A stretch of 38,106 nt of DNA from Bacteroidota bacterium (GCA_019455105.1 JACFMZ010000012.1:1-38106), one strand, 5' to 3'; shown: positions 8,976 to 18,294, counted from the stretch's first letter. Notes: generated by a model not told the origin, from the sequence alone. Program-made: numbers and translations.

Positions 8976-10523
8976 TTATTTCATCGGCATAAATTTCAAA
9001 TCCTGAAAATCGTAACTGAAATCAGTCTCCGGCGAAACCGCGCTCATGTGTATTGATTCAATGCTGCCGTCAGGATTAAAAGAAAATGTTACATAAGCAT
9101 CGGCGCGAAGTTCGCGGTTATACCAGCGGGCAATAAACGTTGTATAGCGGTAATAGTGAAGCGAGCCAATTAGTGCTGGTGTTTGATGAAACCGGATTTC
9201 CAGCGAATCATTGTTTTTCGAAACGGACATTTCGCCGTACCACGCATCGCGGAATGTTCCGCAGTATTTTTCAATCGGAAGCGGCGGCGATTGAGGAGTC
9301 TGCTCTGCGCTTTTTTCCACGGAAGATTTTTTTTCAGCATCGCGCTTTCGCAGTGTTAGATACGCATTGAGCCAATCGAACTTCGCCGCATTCATAAATC
9401 GGTCCAGAAGATAATTCGTAAGAATCATAAACGCCGCTTCTTCTTCTTGATTGGTGAGCACCGCAATACCGAGATTTAACTCCGGAATCATCGTTACCCG
9501 TGAAACATAGCCCGGAAGTCCGCCGGTATGCGTAATCATTTTCATTCCGCGGTAATCTTGAATGTTAAATCCTAAACCGTATCCGCTGAAGTTTGCTTTC
9601 ATCGGCGCCAGCTCTTTCGGCGGAGCGGAGATTGGTTTCGGCGTGATGAATGACCATAATTCTTTTGTTGTTGAAGAACGAAAGAGCCGTTTTTCATTGG
9701 AAATTTTTCCCGAATCGAGCTGCACGAGAAGCCACTTCGCCATATCTACCGCGTTAGAATTTATTCCGCCGGCAGGATTGGTAATATCACTTAAAAACGG
9801 CTGAACAATTTGAACCGTTCCGTTGACGCGCGCATGCGTCGAGGCAATATTGCCTTCGTTGGCGGCATCCGAATGTAACACGGTGCTTTCATTCATTCCG
9901 ACAGGTCTTAAAATTCTCTGCTGCATAAATTCTTCCCACGACATTCCGGAAACGGCTTCAATAACTTCACCGGCAACAGTATAGAGAACGTTATCATACG
10001 CATAAGCAGAACGAAAACTTGCTGCTAAAGGAAGATGGCGAAGCCGGCGGACAATTTCTTTTCTGTCATAAACAGTTTTGGGCCACCACAGCAGATCTCC
10101 GGCACCGAGTCCCAACCCGCTGCGGTGCACAAACAAATCGCGAATGCGCAGTTCTTTCGTTACATACGGATCGGAAAGCCGGAACCACGGAAGATAATCA
10201 ATAACGCGGTCGTTCCAGGAAAGTTTTCCTTCTTCCGCAAGAAGCGCCATTGCGGTTGCGGTAAATGCTTTTGTGTTTGATGCAATGCCGAATACTGTAT
10301 GTTCATCAACCGGCGCAGACATGCCGAGTTTTCGTTTTCCGAATCCTTTCGTAAGAATAACGTTTCCATCTTTTACAAGAGCAATACTGATTCCAGGAAC
10401 TTCATATTCTTTCATTACCTGCATCACAAGTTTTTCAAATTCAGTCTTTGAAAACGGAAGCGGCTGTGCCGGCAGCGAAGCTGAAAGAAGAAGCGCAAGA
10501 AAGAGAAGAAAAGTGTTTTTCAT
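8976..10523 (-). CDS. Serine hydrolase of the beta-lactamase/penicillin-binding (class C-like) family
   Basis: A 515-residue exported protein with signal peptide MKNTFLLFLALLLSASLPAQ. The PF00144 domain spans about 25-370. It has the SxxK motif in ASNTKAFTATAM (Ser and Lys of SNTK), a YxN-type motif in YAYDNVLYTVAG, and the HTGG motif in MITHTGGLPGY. The last 110 residues resemble the DUF3471-type C-terminal domain common in these proteins. Family members include D-aminopeptidases, esterases and penicillin-binding-protein homologues, so true beta-lactamase activity should not be assumed. The start at ATG 10523 has AGGA seven bases upstream. It lies 33 bases after the stop of the ICMT-like gene and the two are probably co-transcribed. 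Confidence 0.88.
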   Translation of the reverse strand: MKNTFLLFLALLLSASLPAQPLPFSKTEFEKLVMQVMKEYEVPGISIALVKDGNVILTKGFGKRKLGMSAPVDEHTVFGIASNTKAFTATAMALLAEEGKLSWNDRVIDYLPWFRLSDPYVTKELRIRDLFVHRSGLGLGAGDLLWWPKTVYDRKEIVRRLRHLPLAASFRSAYAYDNVLYTVAGEVIEAVSGMSWEEFMQQRILRPVGMNESTVLHSDAANEGNIASTHARVNGTVQIVQPFLSDITNPAGGINSNAVDMAKWLLVQLDSGKISNEKRLFRSSTTKELWSFITPKPISAPPKELAPMKANFSGYGLGFNIQDYRGMKMITHTGGLPGYVSRVTMIPELNLGIAVLTNQEEEAAFMILTNYLLDRFMNAAKFDWLNAYLTLRKRDAEKKSSVEKSAEQTPQSPPLPIEKYCGTFRDAWYGEMSVSKNNDSLEIRFHQTPALIGSLHYYRYTTFIARWYNRELRADAYVTFSFNPDGSIESIHMSAVSPETDFSYDFQDLKFMPMK

Positions 10524-10556
10524 AATTATTCCTAAAAACTGTGCAGACGTGAATAG

Positions 10557-11117
10557 TTACCAAAGATACGGAATTAATTTGGTGGTGCGTTTTTTATATT
10601 CGAGATACTGCCTGCCGAATTTATTTATCAGCGCTTCTTCTTCAACCTGTATTCGCCGTAAAAAAGCGGCAAGAACGGCGAGCGTAAGAAGAGCCGTACT
10701 GAAGATATTGTTTAACGAAAGTCCGAAGCCGATAAATGAAAGAAGTGAAAAAGCATACGAAGGATGACGTATAATACGATACATTCCATTGTTTTTTAAT
10801 GTATGTTCGGAATGTATTGCCACATCAACCGTAAATTCTTTTCCGAGAGAGCGGATGGCGAGGAAACGAAAAAAGCAGCCGGCAAGAATAACAGCGAGTC
10901 CGATAAAATTTATTATTCCATTCCGCCAGATTGGAGCCTCTACGTGCGAGGCAAGATAAACAGAAAGCGGCGTAACAACTCCGATGGTTATCCAGATTAA
11001 TGTCATGGTGTGTTTATCAAGATTCTGCGCATCGGCAGAGTGAGATTTATGCAATCGGTTGATCAAAATTTCCGAAGTAATCCAGATTATGTAAACGGCA
11101 GTGAAGAGAATGTTCAT
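10557..11117 (-). CDS. Isoprenylcysteine carboxyl methyltransferase (ICMT)-like membrane protein
   Basis: A membrane protein of 186 residues with about four to five hydrophobic segments. It carries the ICMT/PEMT-type signature near the C-terminus: MYRIIRHPSYAFSLLSFIG, then RRIQVEEEALINKFG and YLEYKKRTTKLIPYLW. The RHPxY motif and the paired Glu residues bind S-adenosylmethionine in the family. Bacterial members methylate mostly unknown substrates. An in-frame TTG at 11195 would give 212 residues, but it falls inside the stem of the terminator of the upstream gene, so I chose the ATG at 11117 (MNILFTAVYIIW), which also gives a natural first membrane helix. No strong Shine-Dalgarno is visible. 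The beta-lactamase-family gene follows 33 bases downstream. Confidence 0.82.
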   Translation of the reverse strand: MNILFTAVYIIWITSEILINRLHKSHSADAQNLDKHTMTLIWITIGVVTPLSVYLASHVEAPIWRNGIINFIGLAVILAGCFFRFLAIRSLGKEFTVDVAIHSEHTLKNNGMYRIIRHPSYAFSLLSFIGFGLSLNNIFSTALLTLAVLAAFLRRIQVEEEALINKFGRQYLEYKKRTTKLIPYLW

Positions 11118-11180
11118 TGTTATTCTGCAAAGTTTTACGGTTTCAGAAAAATATGTTCCGAAAGTAATGATAGAAAAAAT

Positions 11181-11218
11181 AAAAAACGCTTTCAAGAAGT
11201 TCGTTGAAAGCGTTTTTT
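11181..11218 (-). terminator. Rho-independent terminator after the 599-residue unknown gene
   Basis: A perfect 15-bp inverted repeat (11181-11195 with 11204-11218) encloses an 8-base loop. The core reads ACGCTTTC/GAAAGCGT and is flanked by runs of six A and six T, so in the minus direction the hairpin ends in a T tract. It begins 18 bases after the stop of the gene at 11237. It could also work on the plus strand. Its position rules out the long upstream start for the ICMT-like gene. Confidence 0.9.
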
Positions 11219-11236
11219 AATACTCAGCAATAATAA

Positions 11237-13036
11237 TTATGCGGCAACTGCCGTGCAGGCGTGCAGCTGCAAACGGATTTTTTCCAGCTCTCCGAGAATG
11301 TCTTCTTTTAATACAGCGAGTTTTTTCTCAAAATCACCGAACAATGTTTTGTAGTATGCAATTCCTTCATCTAAATTCTGGCGGAATGTTTCAAAATACT
11401 TCAGCTGTTTTTCGCTGAAGGGCTGCGCGGTTTCAGCTAATTGCGATTTAAGATAATCGACGTACAATTTTAATTCTTTGATAAACATGTTCGGACGAGT
11501 CTCCTCGCAGACAAGCGAAAGGCGTCCGTAAATATGATTCATCATTTCTTGCAGCGTTGCCGTGCGGGTAAAGTAGGCAATGTTCGGTCCGGGGCAGACA
11601 GAAACGCCGGGACCTTCTTTTTTCGTTTCAATACCGTTTACAAGAAGCGCGGCGGTTCCTAAGCCGACACAAATACAGGATTTATCGGTAATGGCATCGT
11701 ACCGTTTTTTGTATTCTTCGGGAGAAAGATTCATGGTGTCGAGCTGTTTAATTTTTTTGAATTGATACTCGCGCGAAGAAATACAGATTGCTTTTTCGCC
11801 GAACTCCGTGTTCAGTTCAACATGTTTCCGCGGGCAGGAACTTCCCGGTCTTCCTTTATCGATATTGTTCTGCTTCTCTATATCTTTTGTGTTTCCCCGT
11901 AAACTGTTAAAGGGAACGCCGAGAGGAGAAATTCCGCTTAAATATAAATCTTCTTCTTTTGCTTTGCATAAAAGATCGAGCGTGTGAGTATCAACATTGG
12001 TTGTTTCCGGCACTAAGAGAAACGGCGAGCCCCAGCCGATTGTATCCAAACCGTACTGCTGAAGCAAAAATTCATGTTCTTCTGCCGTGCCCACGCCTCC
12101 CTGCGCGGAAATTTTTACCGGCAGAGGGGAAACAGGAACGGCACGGTTTTTCGTTTTTAATGCGGCGGTAAAAAGTTCGTGCGTTGTATTAATTAAATCC
12201 TGACGGTGAGTTTTAAATTCTTCAAGAATCGGTCCCAGCAGATATCCGTCCGAAGCGAAAGCATGACCGCCGCAGTTGAGACCGGATTCAATGCGGTACT
12301 CGGAAACCCACAATCCTTTTTTTGCAAGAAATTTTCCCTGAATAATTGCGGATCGGTAATCGCTCACCTTTAAAATTATTTTTTTCTTAATGAAGCCGCG
12401 TTCGTCGGGATAAAAGTCATCGTACTTTTCAATGGAGCCGTAAAGGCGCGGATTCATACCGGCGGAAAACACAATGGAAGAACAGAGATTGCTGTTTGCG
12501 TATCCGCGAAGAGCGGCGTGGGCATCGTTATATTCCGTCGGAAGTTTTTCGTTGTTGCGGTAATTTTCTTTATCCAGCTTCGTCATAATATTTACATCAA
12601 TGCTGCCGGGATGCAGATGCTCGTCGAGCCACTGACGAAGATCTTCTTTAATCGTATTACGCTGAATAAATTCATTGAACCGTTTTTTTATTTCGGAAAA
12701 ATTCGGAAAGCTGTCGATATATTTCTGCAGCTCGTCGGACTTTTCTTCAAACGAACGCTTCATGGCGGTAAATTTTTCGGTTACCAGCACGTCAACAAGA
12801 TTTAAATATTCGGTAATTCTTTTAGCGCGGTGATCTTCCTGTTTTTCGGTAATCGGTTCGTACGACAGTTTCATTTTTTCGCAATAGAACTTACGCATTT
12901 TTTCTACCAGCGTGTCGTCCACCAGCGAAATAACCGAGGAAATGCCGAGATGTGCAACCTTTACCGGCGTATCAATGGTAAAACCGATTCCCATGACGGG
13001 AATGTGAAAAGTGTGTTGGGTGTTAATTTGCCGCAT
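11237..13036 (-). CDS. Conserved protein of unknown function, possibly a nitronate-monooxygenase-like barrel enzyme
   Basis: A 599-residue soluble protein with no signal peptide. The ATG at 13036 is preferred over an in-frame TTG at 13132 because GAGAGGG sits about six bases upstream. The N-terminus (IPVMGIGFTIDTPVKVAHLG, about 12-31) resembles the first strand of nitronate-monooxygenase/FMN barrel proteins. Later motifs are CGGHAF (255-260), AQGGVGTAEEH (311-321), GWGSPFLL (334-341), SSCPRKH (399-405), CICVGLGTAAL (454-464) and VCPGPNIAYF (480-489). At least eight Cys are present, several inside these motifs. Residues about 80-140 are helical and charged. The barrel idea is inference; I do not recognise a named family. 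The gene is monocistronic, bounded by terminators at 11181-11218 and 13271-13311. Confidence 0.8.
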   Translation of the reverse strand: MRQINTQHTFHIPVMGIGFTIDTPVKVAHLGISSVISLVDDTLVEKMRKFYCEKMKLSYEPITEKQEDHRAKRITEYLNLVDVLVTEKFTAMKRSFEEKSDELQKYIDSFPNFSEIKKRFNEFIQRNTIKEDLRQWLDEHLHPGSIDVNIMTKLDKENYRNNEKLPTEYNDAHAALRGYANSNLCSSIVFSAGMNPRLYGSIEKYDDFYPDERGFIKKKIILKVSDYRSAIIQGKFLAKKGLWVSEYRIESGLNCGGHAFASDGYLLGPILEEFKTHRQDLINTTHELFTAALKTKNRAVPVSPLPVKISAQGGVGTAEEHEFLLQQYGLDTIGWGSPFLLVPETTNVDTHTLDLLCKAKEEDLYLSGISPLGVPFNSLRGNTKDIEKQNNIDKGRPGSSCPRKHVELNTEFGEKAICISSREYQFKKIKQLDTMNLSPEEYKKRYDAITDKSCICVGLGTAALLVNGIETKKEGPGVSVCPGPNIAYFTRTATLQEMMNHIYGRLSLVCEETRPNMFIKELKLYVDYLKSQLAETAQPFSEKQLKYFETFRQNLDEGIAYYKTLFGDFEKKLAVLKEDILGELEKIRLQLHACTAVAA

Positions 13037-13270
13037 TGAATGCCCTCTCAATATAACGTTGAATGCATTGCTGAAAATAAAATTCTCTTGCAGAAGGAAA
13101 ACAAAAAATTTTCGTCTGCCGGACGGAATCAATTATTGCTCAATATAAGGGAATGCTACAGATCAGATGCAATTGTAATGTAAGATAAATATTTGAGAGT
13201 AGAAACAATTTAAAAATTAGAAAACTGCAAGAAGTTGGAAATTATGAATTATATTTCCGGTTTTAGCAAT

Positions 13271-13311
13271 AAAAAAGCCCTCATCAAGAGTTACATGGTC
13301 TTTCTGAGGGC
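13271..13311 (-). terminator. Rho-independent terminator after the M16 peptidase pair
   Basis: GCCCTCA (13277-13283) pairs with TGAGGGC (13305-13311) across a 21-base loop. In the minus direction the hairpin is followed by six T (A run at 13271-13276). It begins 21 bases after the stop of the M16 gene at 13333. The remaining intergenic DNA (13037-13270) shows no gene. Confidence 0.8.
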
Positions 13312-13332
13312 GTAGTTAAATTTTTTCTCTTC

Positions 13333-14907
13333 TTATTTAAACGTCTCTTTCGAATCTATAATTGTTACGTGTTTCACCCGTAAGTTATAGGCTGCAATAA
13401 GTTCGTCTTCCTCAAGAACGGATTTCGGCAAGCCGGCTTTCACGGCATTGGAGTAACTCATCGGCGAAGGAAGATTTTCTTTTAAGCTTTTTGCCAGCGG
13501 TTCGGCTTCGCTTGTATCTGTTACAATGGTGATATCCATGTTGTTAACGCGCCAATATTTTTTTACGGCATTGTTTACATCTTTTACGGTCAGCTTGGCA
13601 AGAAGGTGATCCATCTCTTTAATGTAATCGGTGCGTCCGTAAAATTTTGAATCCATTAAATAGCCGAGCTGATCCGACGGCGTGGCGACATACAGTTTAA
13701 TGTAGCTTCGCAGAAAGGTGCGGGTTGCTTCAAACGCTTCAGGAGAAATTCCATCGTGAATTATTTTTTCTACTTCCCGAACGGCGAGACGGAGCGCAAA
13801 CTGCGCGTGACCGATGGAAATATTTTTTAATTCAGGATACTGCTGCTGCAGCTGAACGGCAATCTGCACGGGACGAATCCAGATTGAAAAATAGTTTGAA
13901 TGACGCGGCACGCCGGGAGGAGGAAGCATATAGCCGCCGCCGTTTTGATACCATTCGATATATGAATAATCGCCGTAGTTCATGGAACGCGTTTCGCGGA
14001 TTTTATTATACAGCACGCCGTACGATTTCCGATGTTCGCCGAGATAAGAGTTTGCCACCATCAGTGCGGCAAAATCATTGTCGGAACGGGTAACAGCAAG
14101 AGGAGTGCCGGTAAAAATAGCGGAACCGAACGCTCCTTCTTTCGCAATAATTTCAACATTCACGCCGTCCGGCATTTTTGCTTTTCCCGGCGGAGGAATT
14201 ACCGGCGTTACATTTGAAAGTTTTGCCATATCCGCCTTTAACGAAGCAAGAAATTTCGGCGAATAATTTCCCGCAATGCCGATGGTGAGATTATTTCTGG
14301 TGAAGAAATTTTTATACTGCATTTTAATATCATCAAGCGAAATATTTTTTACGTCTTCGGAAGTTCCCTGAACCATGTGCTGATAATTTGTTCCGCGGAA
14401 AAGGAAATCTTCCAGTGCTTTCTTGCTGTATTCTTCGTCTGATGAAGCGCGGATAACCTGATCAACATAATTTTGCTGCTGTTTCATAATACGGTGAAAA
14501 TCATTTTCCGCAAACGCCGGCTCCAGTAAAAGTCCTTTCAGAATCGGATAAAACTGATCGAGCACTTCGGCGGGAACCTGAAACGTAAAGGTCGTTACTT
14601 CTTTATCCACCAGCGCTCCGTAACCGGCAGCCCAAGGATAAATTTTATCCTGAATTTCGCTGTAGCTTAGTTCTTTTGTTCCCCCCTGCGTAATAAGATT
14701 CGCCGTTGCATAGGTTAATCCTTCTTTGCCTTTCGGATCGCAGATGGAGCCGTTTCTGAATTGCAGTTTTATCACCACCTTATTTAATTTCGGTATCGGC
14801 AGTTCAACAAGCTGCTGTGCCGGCGATGAAGAGGCAAGAATTGCTGTTAACAAAAGAGAAAAAATAAGCAGCAGAGCGCCCTGATGTTTCATGAATAATG
14901 ATTTCAT
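13333..14907 (-). CDS. M16 family peptidase-like protein, non-catalytic partner subunit
   Basis: A 524-residue secreted protein (hydrophobic signal about 11-31, ending SSSPAQQ) with the two-domain M16 fold. The position where HxxEH should lie reads GKEGLTYATANLITQGG, so the zinc site is missing, as in the regulatory subunits of heterodimeric M16B peptidases. The later conserved arm is present: SLDDIKMQYKNFFTRNNLTIGIAGN near 207-231. The ATG at 14907 overlaps the stop of the upstream active subunit in a TAATG arrangement, so translation is probably coupled and the two likely form one complex in the periplasm. A terminator follows 21 bases after the stop. Confidence 0.9.
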   Translation of the reverse strand: MKSLFMKHQGALLLIFSLLLTAILASSSPAQQLVELPIPKLNKVVIKLQFRNGSICDPKGKEGLTYATANLITQGGTKELSYSEIQDKIYPWAAGYGALVDKEVTTFTFQVPAEVLDQFYPILKGLLLEPAFAENDFHRIMKQQQNYVDQVIRASSDEEYSKKALEDFLFRGTNYQHMVQGTSEDVKNISLDDIKMQYKNFFTRNNLTIGIAGNYSPKFLASLKADMAKLSNVTPVIPPPGKAKMPDGVNVEIIAKEGAFGSAIFTGTPLAVTRSDNDFAALMVANSYLGEHRKSYGVLYNKIRETRSMNYGDYSYIEWYQNGGGYMLPPPGVPRHSNYFSIWIRPVQIAVQLQQQYPELKNISIGHAQFALRLAVREVEKIIHDGISPEAFEATRTFLRSYIKLYVATPSDQLGYLMDSKFYGRTDYIKEMDHLLAKLTVKDVNNAVKKYWRVNNMDITIVTDTSEAEPLAKSLKENLPSPMSYSNAVKAGLPKSVLEEDELIAAYNLRVKHVTIIDSKETFK

Positions 14908-16244
14908 TATTTTACGCCTCCTTCCGCATCGGCAGAAATTGTAGCAATAGTTAGTGATGAAGGAACAAAATATTTTTTTGCCGCGCTTTTTATATCGTCA
15001 ATCGTAACTTTATCCAGCAGCGCGTAGGAGCGGTTTAACGATTCCGGATCGCCGGTAAGGTAAATATAATGGGCGAGCGCATTGGCAATGGTTGAAGGAT
15101 TATCAATGGACATTGCAAAGCTGTTCCGCAGGCGCATTTTAGTTTCTGCTAAACTTTTCTCGTCAACGCCGTTGCGTTTTACCTGTTCTATGGCTTTTAC
15201 AATTTCATCTTTTACGTATTGCAGATCATCTTTCTTAATTAAAGACGCTTCAATAGAAATAAGATCCGGGTCGCGTGAATCTGTTGCTCCGCCGTAAAGA
15301 CTCCTTACCTTTTGTTCCTGAAGAACTAATTTTTTATACAACGGTGAAATATTGGAAAAAAGAATCGTTGTTAAAATATCTAAAGAAGGAATATCGAGAG
15401 CAGAATCGCTGAATGCCGGTCCCTTGTAATTTAAACTTAAGGAAGGAGGAATAGAATTATTCTGTAAATGAACATACCGGGTTGAATCCTGCACCGGTTC
15501 AACAGGAACGTGCGATACGTAGGTTCCGCGCTTCCAGTTTCCGAAATATTTTTCTGCCAGAGCGTTGGTCTGTTCCGGTTTTACATCGCCGACAATTACC
15601 ACCGTAGAATATTCGGGCCGGTAATAGCGGTTGAAAAATTCCAGCGAGTATTGATATTGATTCGGCATATCAACAATATCTTTGAAAAATCCCATTGTGG
15701 TATGTTTATACGTATGGGTGGTAAATGCCGTGTTGACCATATTTTCATATAACTGCTGATACGGACTGGCGAAATTTTTGGTGTACTCGCCTTTTACGGC
15801 GCCGGCTTCCGTCTTAAAATCCGCTTCAGAATATTTCAGATGCATAAAGCGGTCGCTTTCTAACTCAAACATGGTTTCAAGTTTCGCCGCATCGCCGGTC
15901 ATGTGATAAATGGTGCGGTCGAGCGATGTGTTGGCGTTGGCATTGGCGCCGACCGATTTAAGAATGTTGTTGTATTGTTCCGACGAATATTTTTCTGTTC
16001 CGCGAAACATCATATGTTCAAAAAAGTGTGCGAATCCCGTAACGCCTTTTTCCACTTCATTGCGCGAACCGACCCGCACAACAACAAAAAATGCCGCAAG
16101 TCCCGGGCTGTCGAACGGAACCGTCACAATATTCAATCCGTTCGACAAGGTTTTTTGATATATTGGATACGGAAGAATTTTGCTTTGTGTCTGCGCGGTT
16201 GCGGCAGCGAAAACAAGAAGCGCAGAAAGCAGAAAAGTTTTCAT
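14907..16244 (-). CDS. M16 family zinc metallopeptidase, catalytic subunit
   Basis: A 445-residue secreted insulinase-family (pitrilysin-like) peptidase. The signal peptide is MKTFLLSALLVFAAATAQ. The inverted zinc motif HFFEH lies at 73-77 (His73, Glu76, His77) and the third ligand is Glu153 in GAVKGEY, at the expected spacing. A second M16 domain follows (YYRPEYSTVVIVGD about 225-238). M16B enzymes degrade peptides inside a closed two-subunit chamber. The next gene encodes the matching inactive subunit and overlaps by one base. The start at ATG 16244 is preceded by AAGGAA about nine bases upstream. The protein looks complete. The peptide substrate is unknown. Confidence 0.93.
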   Translation of the reverse strand: MKTFLLSALLVFAAATAQTQSKILPYPIYQKTLSNGLNIVTVPFDSPGLAAFFVVVRVGSRNEVEKGVTGFAHFFEHMMFRGTEKYSSEQYNNILKSVGANANANTSLDRTIYHMTGDAAKLETMFELESDRFMHLKYSEADFKTEAGAVKGEYTKNFASPYQQLYENMVNTAFTTHTYKHTTMGFFKDIVDMPNQYQYSLEFFNRYYRPEYSTVVIVGDVKPEQTNALAEKYFGNWKRGTYVSHVPVEPVQDSTRYVHLQNNSIPPSLSLNYKGPAFSDSALDIPSLDILTTILFSNISPLYKKLVLQEQKVRSLYGGATDSRDPDLISIEASLIKKDDLQYVKDEIVKAIEQVKRNGVDEKSLAETKMRLRNSFAMSIDNPSTIANALAHYIYLTGDPESLNRSYALLDKVTIDDIKSAAKKYFVPSSLTIATISADAEGGVK

Positions 16245-16401
16245 AACAGTATTCCTTTATTGTTTGAATAAATAAAAATAGCGGTAAAAGTTTGCGGAAT
16301 ATTTGCTGAGATGCAAGAAAAATAATCCGGTAGAAAGAAGATGTGCAGAAATTATTTTTGAGAATGAACAAATAGGAAAAATTCTTCTTCAAAAAATTCA
16401 A

Positions 16402-17589
16402 TTATAATTCGCTGCTCTCCTGCGGTTTGTTTTTATAGCTCATCAGTCCGAACATCATAACAAAAGCCGTTAAATAAATTACCTGCGTTAACATTCCGTC
16501 GTTAATCCGGGGAATTTGAAGCGGCTCGGGAATAGATAGATAGAGCAGAATGGTAATCAGTCCGCGCGGAGCAACATAAAAAACCGGCGCCTGAAGTTTT
16601 TTTTGAAAAAAAGAAAAGTAACTGAAGCGGGAAAGAAGAATAAAACCGGTCAGCGCAAGCGCGACAGCAAGACTTTCCGGATTTAACAACATTGCGACAT
16701 CCGTATAAAATCCGAACAAAATAAAAAAGAGAGAGCGCACGACAAATGTTAATTCTCCCACAAGATGTTTGAACGGAACAATTTCGCGGGCAATAATTTC
16801 CGGATGAACAAACCGATACAGCCACGAAAAGCGAAACAAACCGATATTCCGCAGCACCAAGCCGAACACAAGAATAAGTAAGAGAGAAGGGAGGTTGATG
16901 ATCTTTGCCAGCATATAAATAAGAATCAGCAGCGTAATAATCGGGACGGCTTTAATGTGGTGAGAAATTCGTTCAAGCAGCATTCCTAAAAGAAAACTTG
17001 CTCCAAACGAGATAACAAGAATTAATAACAATTGAATAATAAACTGTCCGCCGGTAGCAACGGTAAATTCATTGTTAATGGTAAAATAGTTAAAGAACAA
17101 CACGCCGAGAATATCCGAAAAGCTGCTTTCATAAATTACAAACTCCCGCTTTTCTTCATCAAGATTAGCAACGCTGGAAATTGCTACCGTGCTGCTGATG
17201 ATGCTCAACGGAATCGCGTTGACCAAAGAATGAAGGAACGATGCATGAAATAAAAGCATAAAGCCGGCGGAAAAAATAAGTGTGCAGAGAGCAAACAAAG
17301 CAAACGCAGAGAGCAGCGTTGAACGAATCAGCGGAAATTTATCCGCGGTAATACCGAGATCGAGACTTCCTTCCAGCACAATTAAAATTAAGCCGATAGT
17401 GCCGAGAACCGGAATCAGCGGCTGAATATTCGGAATGATAATTCCGAAAAAAGAGCTTATCCAGCGGATAAGCATGCCGAGCGTTAAGAGTAAGATGACG
17501 CCGGGAATGCGGGTCTTCTTTCCTGAAATATCAAAAGAGTACGAAAGAAGAATGAGAATGCAAAATGTTACAATAATAGTCGTTGTCAT
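16402..17589 (-). CDS. Cation:proton antiporter (CPA/NhaP-like)
   Basis: A 395-residue membrane protein with about eleven to twelve hydrophobic segments and the PF00999 layout. The region GTIGLILIVLEGSLDLGI (about 63-80) is the conserved helix of these exchangers. The ion-site helix reads ESSFSDILGVLFFN (154-167): the family Asp is present (Asp159), but the Asn of the CPA1 ND pair is Ser158. Members exchange Na+ or K+ for H+ across the inner membrane. There is no C-terminal TrkA domain, so this is the short form. It begins 64 bases after the small outer-membrane-like gene, and the M16 pair follows 157 bases downstream. Confidence 0.88.
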   Translation of the reverse strand: MTTTIIVTFCILILLSYSFDISGKKTRIPGVILLLTLGMLIRWISSFFGIIIPNIQPLIPVLGTIGLILIVLEGSLDLGITADKFPLIRSTLLSAFALFALCTLIFSAGFMLLFHASFLHSLVNAIPLSIISSTVAISSVANLDEEKREFVIYESSFSDILGVLFFNYFTINNEFTVATGGQFIIQLLLILVISFGASFLLGMLLERISHHIKAVPIITLLILIYMLAKIINLPSLLLILVFGLVLRNIGLFRFSWLYRFVHPEIIAREIVPFKHLVGELTFVVRSLFFILFGFYTDVAMLLNPESLAVALALTGFILLSRFSYFSFFQKKLQAPVFYVAPRGLITILLYLSIPEPLQIPRINDGMLTQVIYLTAFVMMFGLMSYKNKPQESSEL

Positions 17590-17653
17590 AAATATCTCAA
17601 CAAAAGATACGGCGTTGAATTATATAGATGCAACGAAAAAGAAAGAAGTGGGG

Positions 17654-18214
17654 TTACCGGCTCTTAAACCCGATGGAAAGAGCAAAAGTTAATTTCCGCG
17701 GTTTAATGACAGAATGGATAAGAGGATAATAACCGTTTACGCCTATGAGTAAATTTCCGATAGTGGCGTGAAATCCAAGCGTCGTTTCGGAAAGAACTTC
17801 CGGCTTATTGTTGAGATAAAAATAATCCGTAACCTGACCGATGATGAGATTATTATTTTTTCCGGAAACGGGAATAGCAAAGCGAAAATTTCCCAGAAGC
17901 TGCGGGAATGATAATGCCTGGCTTAATGCCGTTGAAATCGGGGATGAAATTCCGTACAGCAAACCGAACACAGGATTGAGCGAAATATTATATTCAGAAG
18001 GTTTTAAATTATTTCTTACAAGAGAAACTGACGCGACATCAAAACAGATTCTGCCGAACCTTAATCGGTCGTCAATTTCATAAAATGCGCGTGCCTGATG
18101 CTGAGTTGATGCATACATCGTTGTTCCAACAGCGTATTGTAAACGCTGTGCATTAAGGTGAGTACATAATCCGAATATAAGCACACAGACATTCAGCCAA
18201 AGCGTGAGTTTCAT
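17654..18214 (-). CDS. Small exported protein, probably an outer-membrane beta-barrel-like protein
   Basis: A 186-residue product with signal peptide MKLTLWLNVCVLIFGLCTHLNAQ. The mature part alternates polar and hydrophobic residues, has several short beta-like stretches, and ends in FALSIGFKSR. There are pairs such as LGFHATIGNLLIGVNGYYPL (about 142-161) that look like adjacent membrane strands. I do not recognise a family. A sigma70-like promoter is visible upstream (18295-18323), so it may head a transcript with the antiporter 64 bases downstream. Function unknown. Confidence 0.65.
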   Translation of the reverse strand: MKLTLWLNVCVLIFGLCTHLNAQRLQYAVGTTMYASTQHQARAFYEIDDRLRFGRICFDVASVSLVRNNLKPSEYNISLNPVFGLLYGISSPISTALSQALSFPQLLGNFRFAIPVSGKNNNLIIGQVTDYFYLNNKPEVLSETTLGFHATIGNLLIGVNGYYPLIHSVIKPRKLTFALSIGFKSR

Positions 18215-18294
18215 AGATTTTAAAATGGTAAAAATGAAATAATCCCCCGCTGTTTTAATAGGGTGTGAGTTGCTGTCCCAATAGCAACATATGC

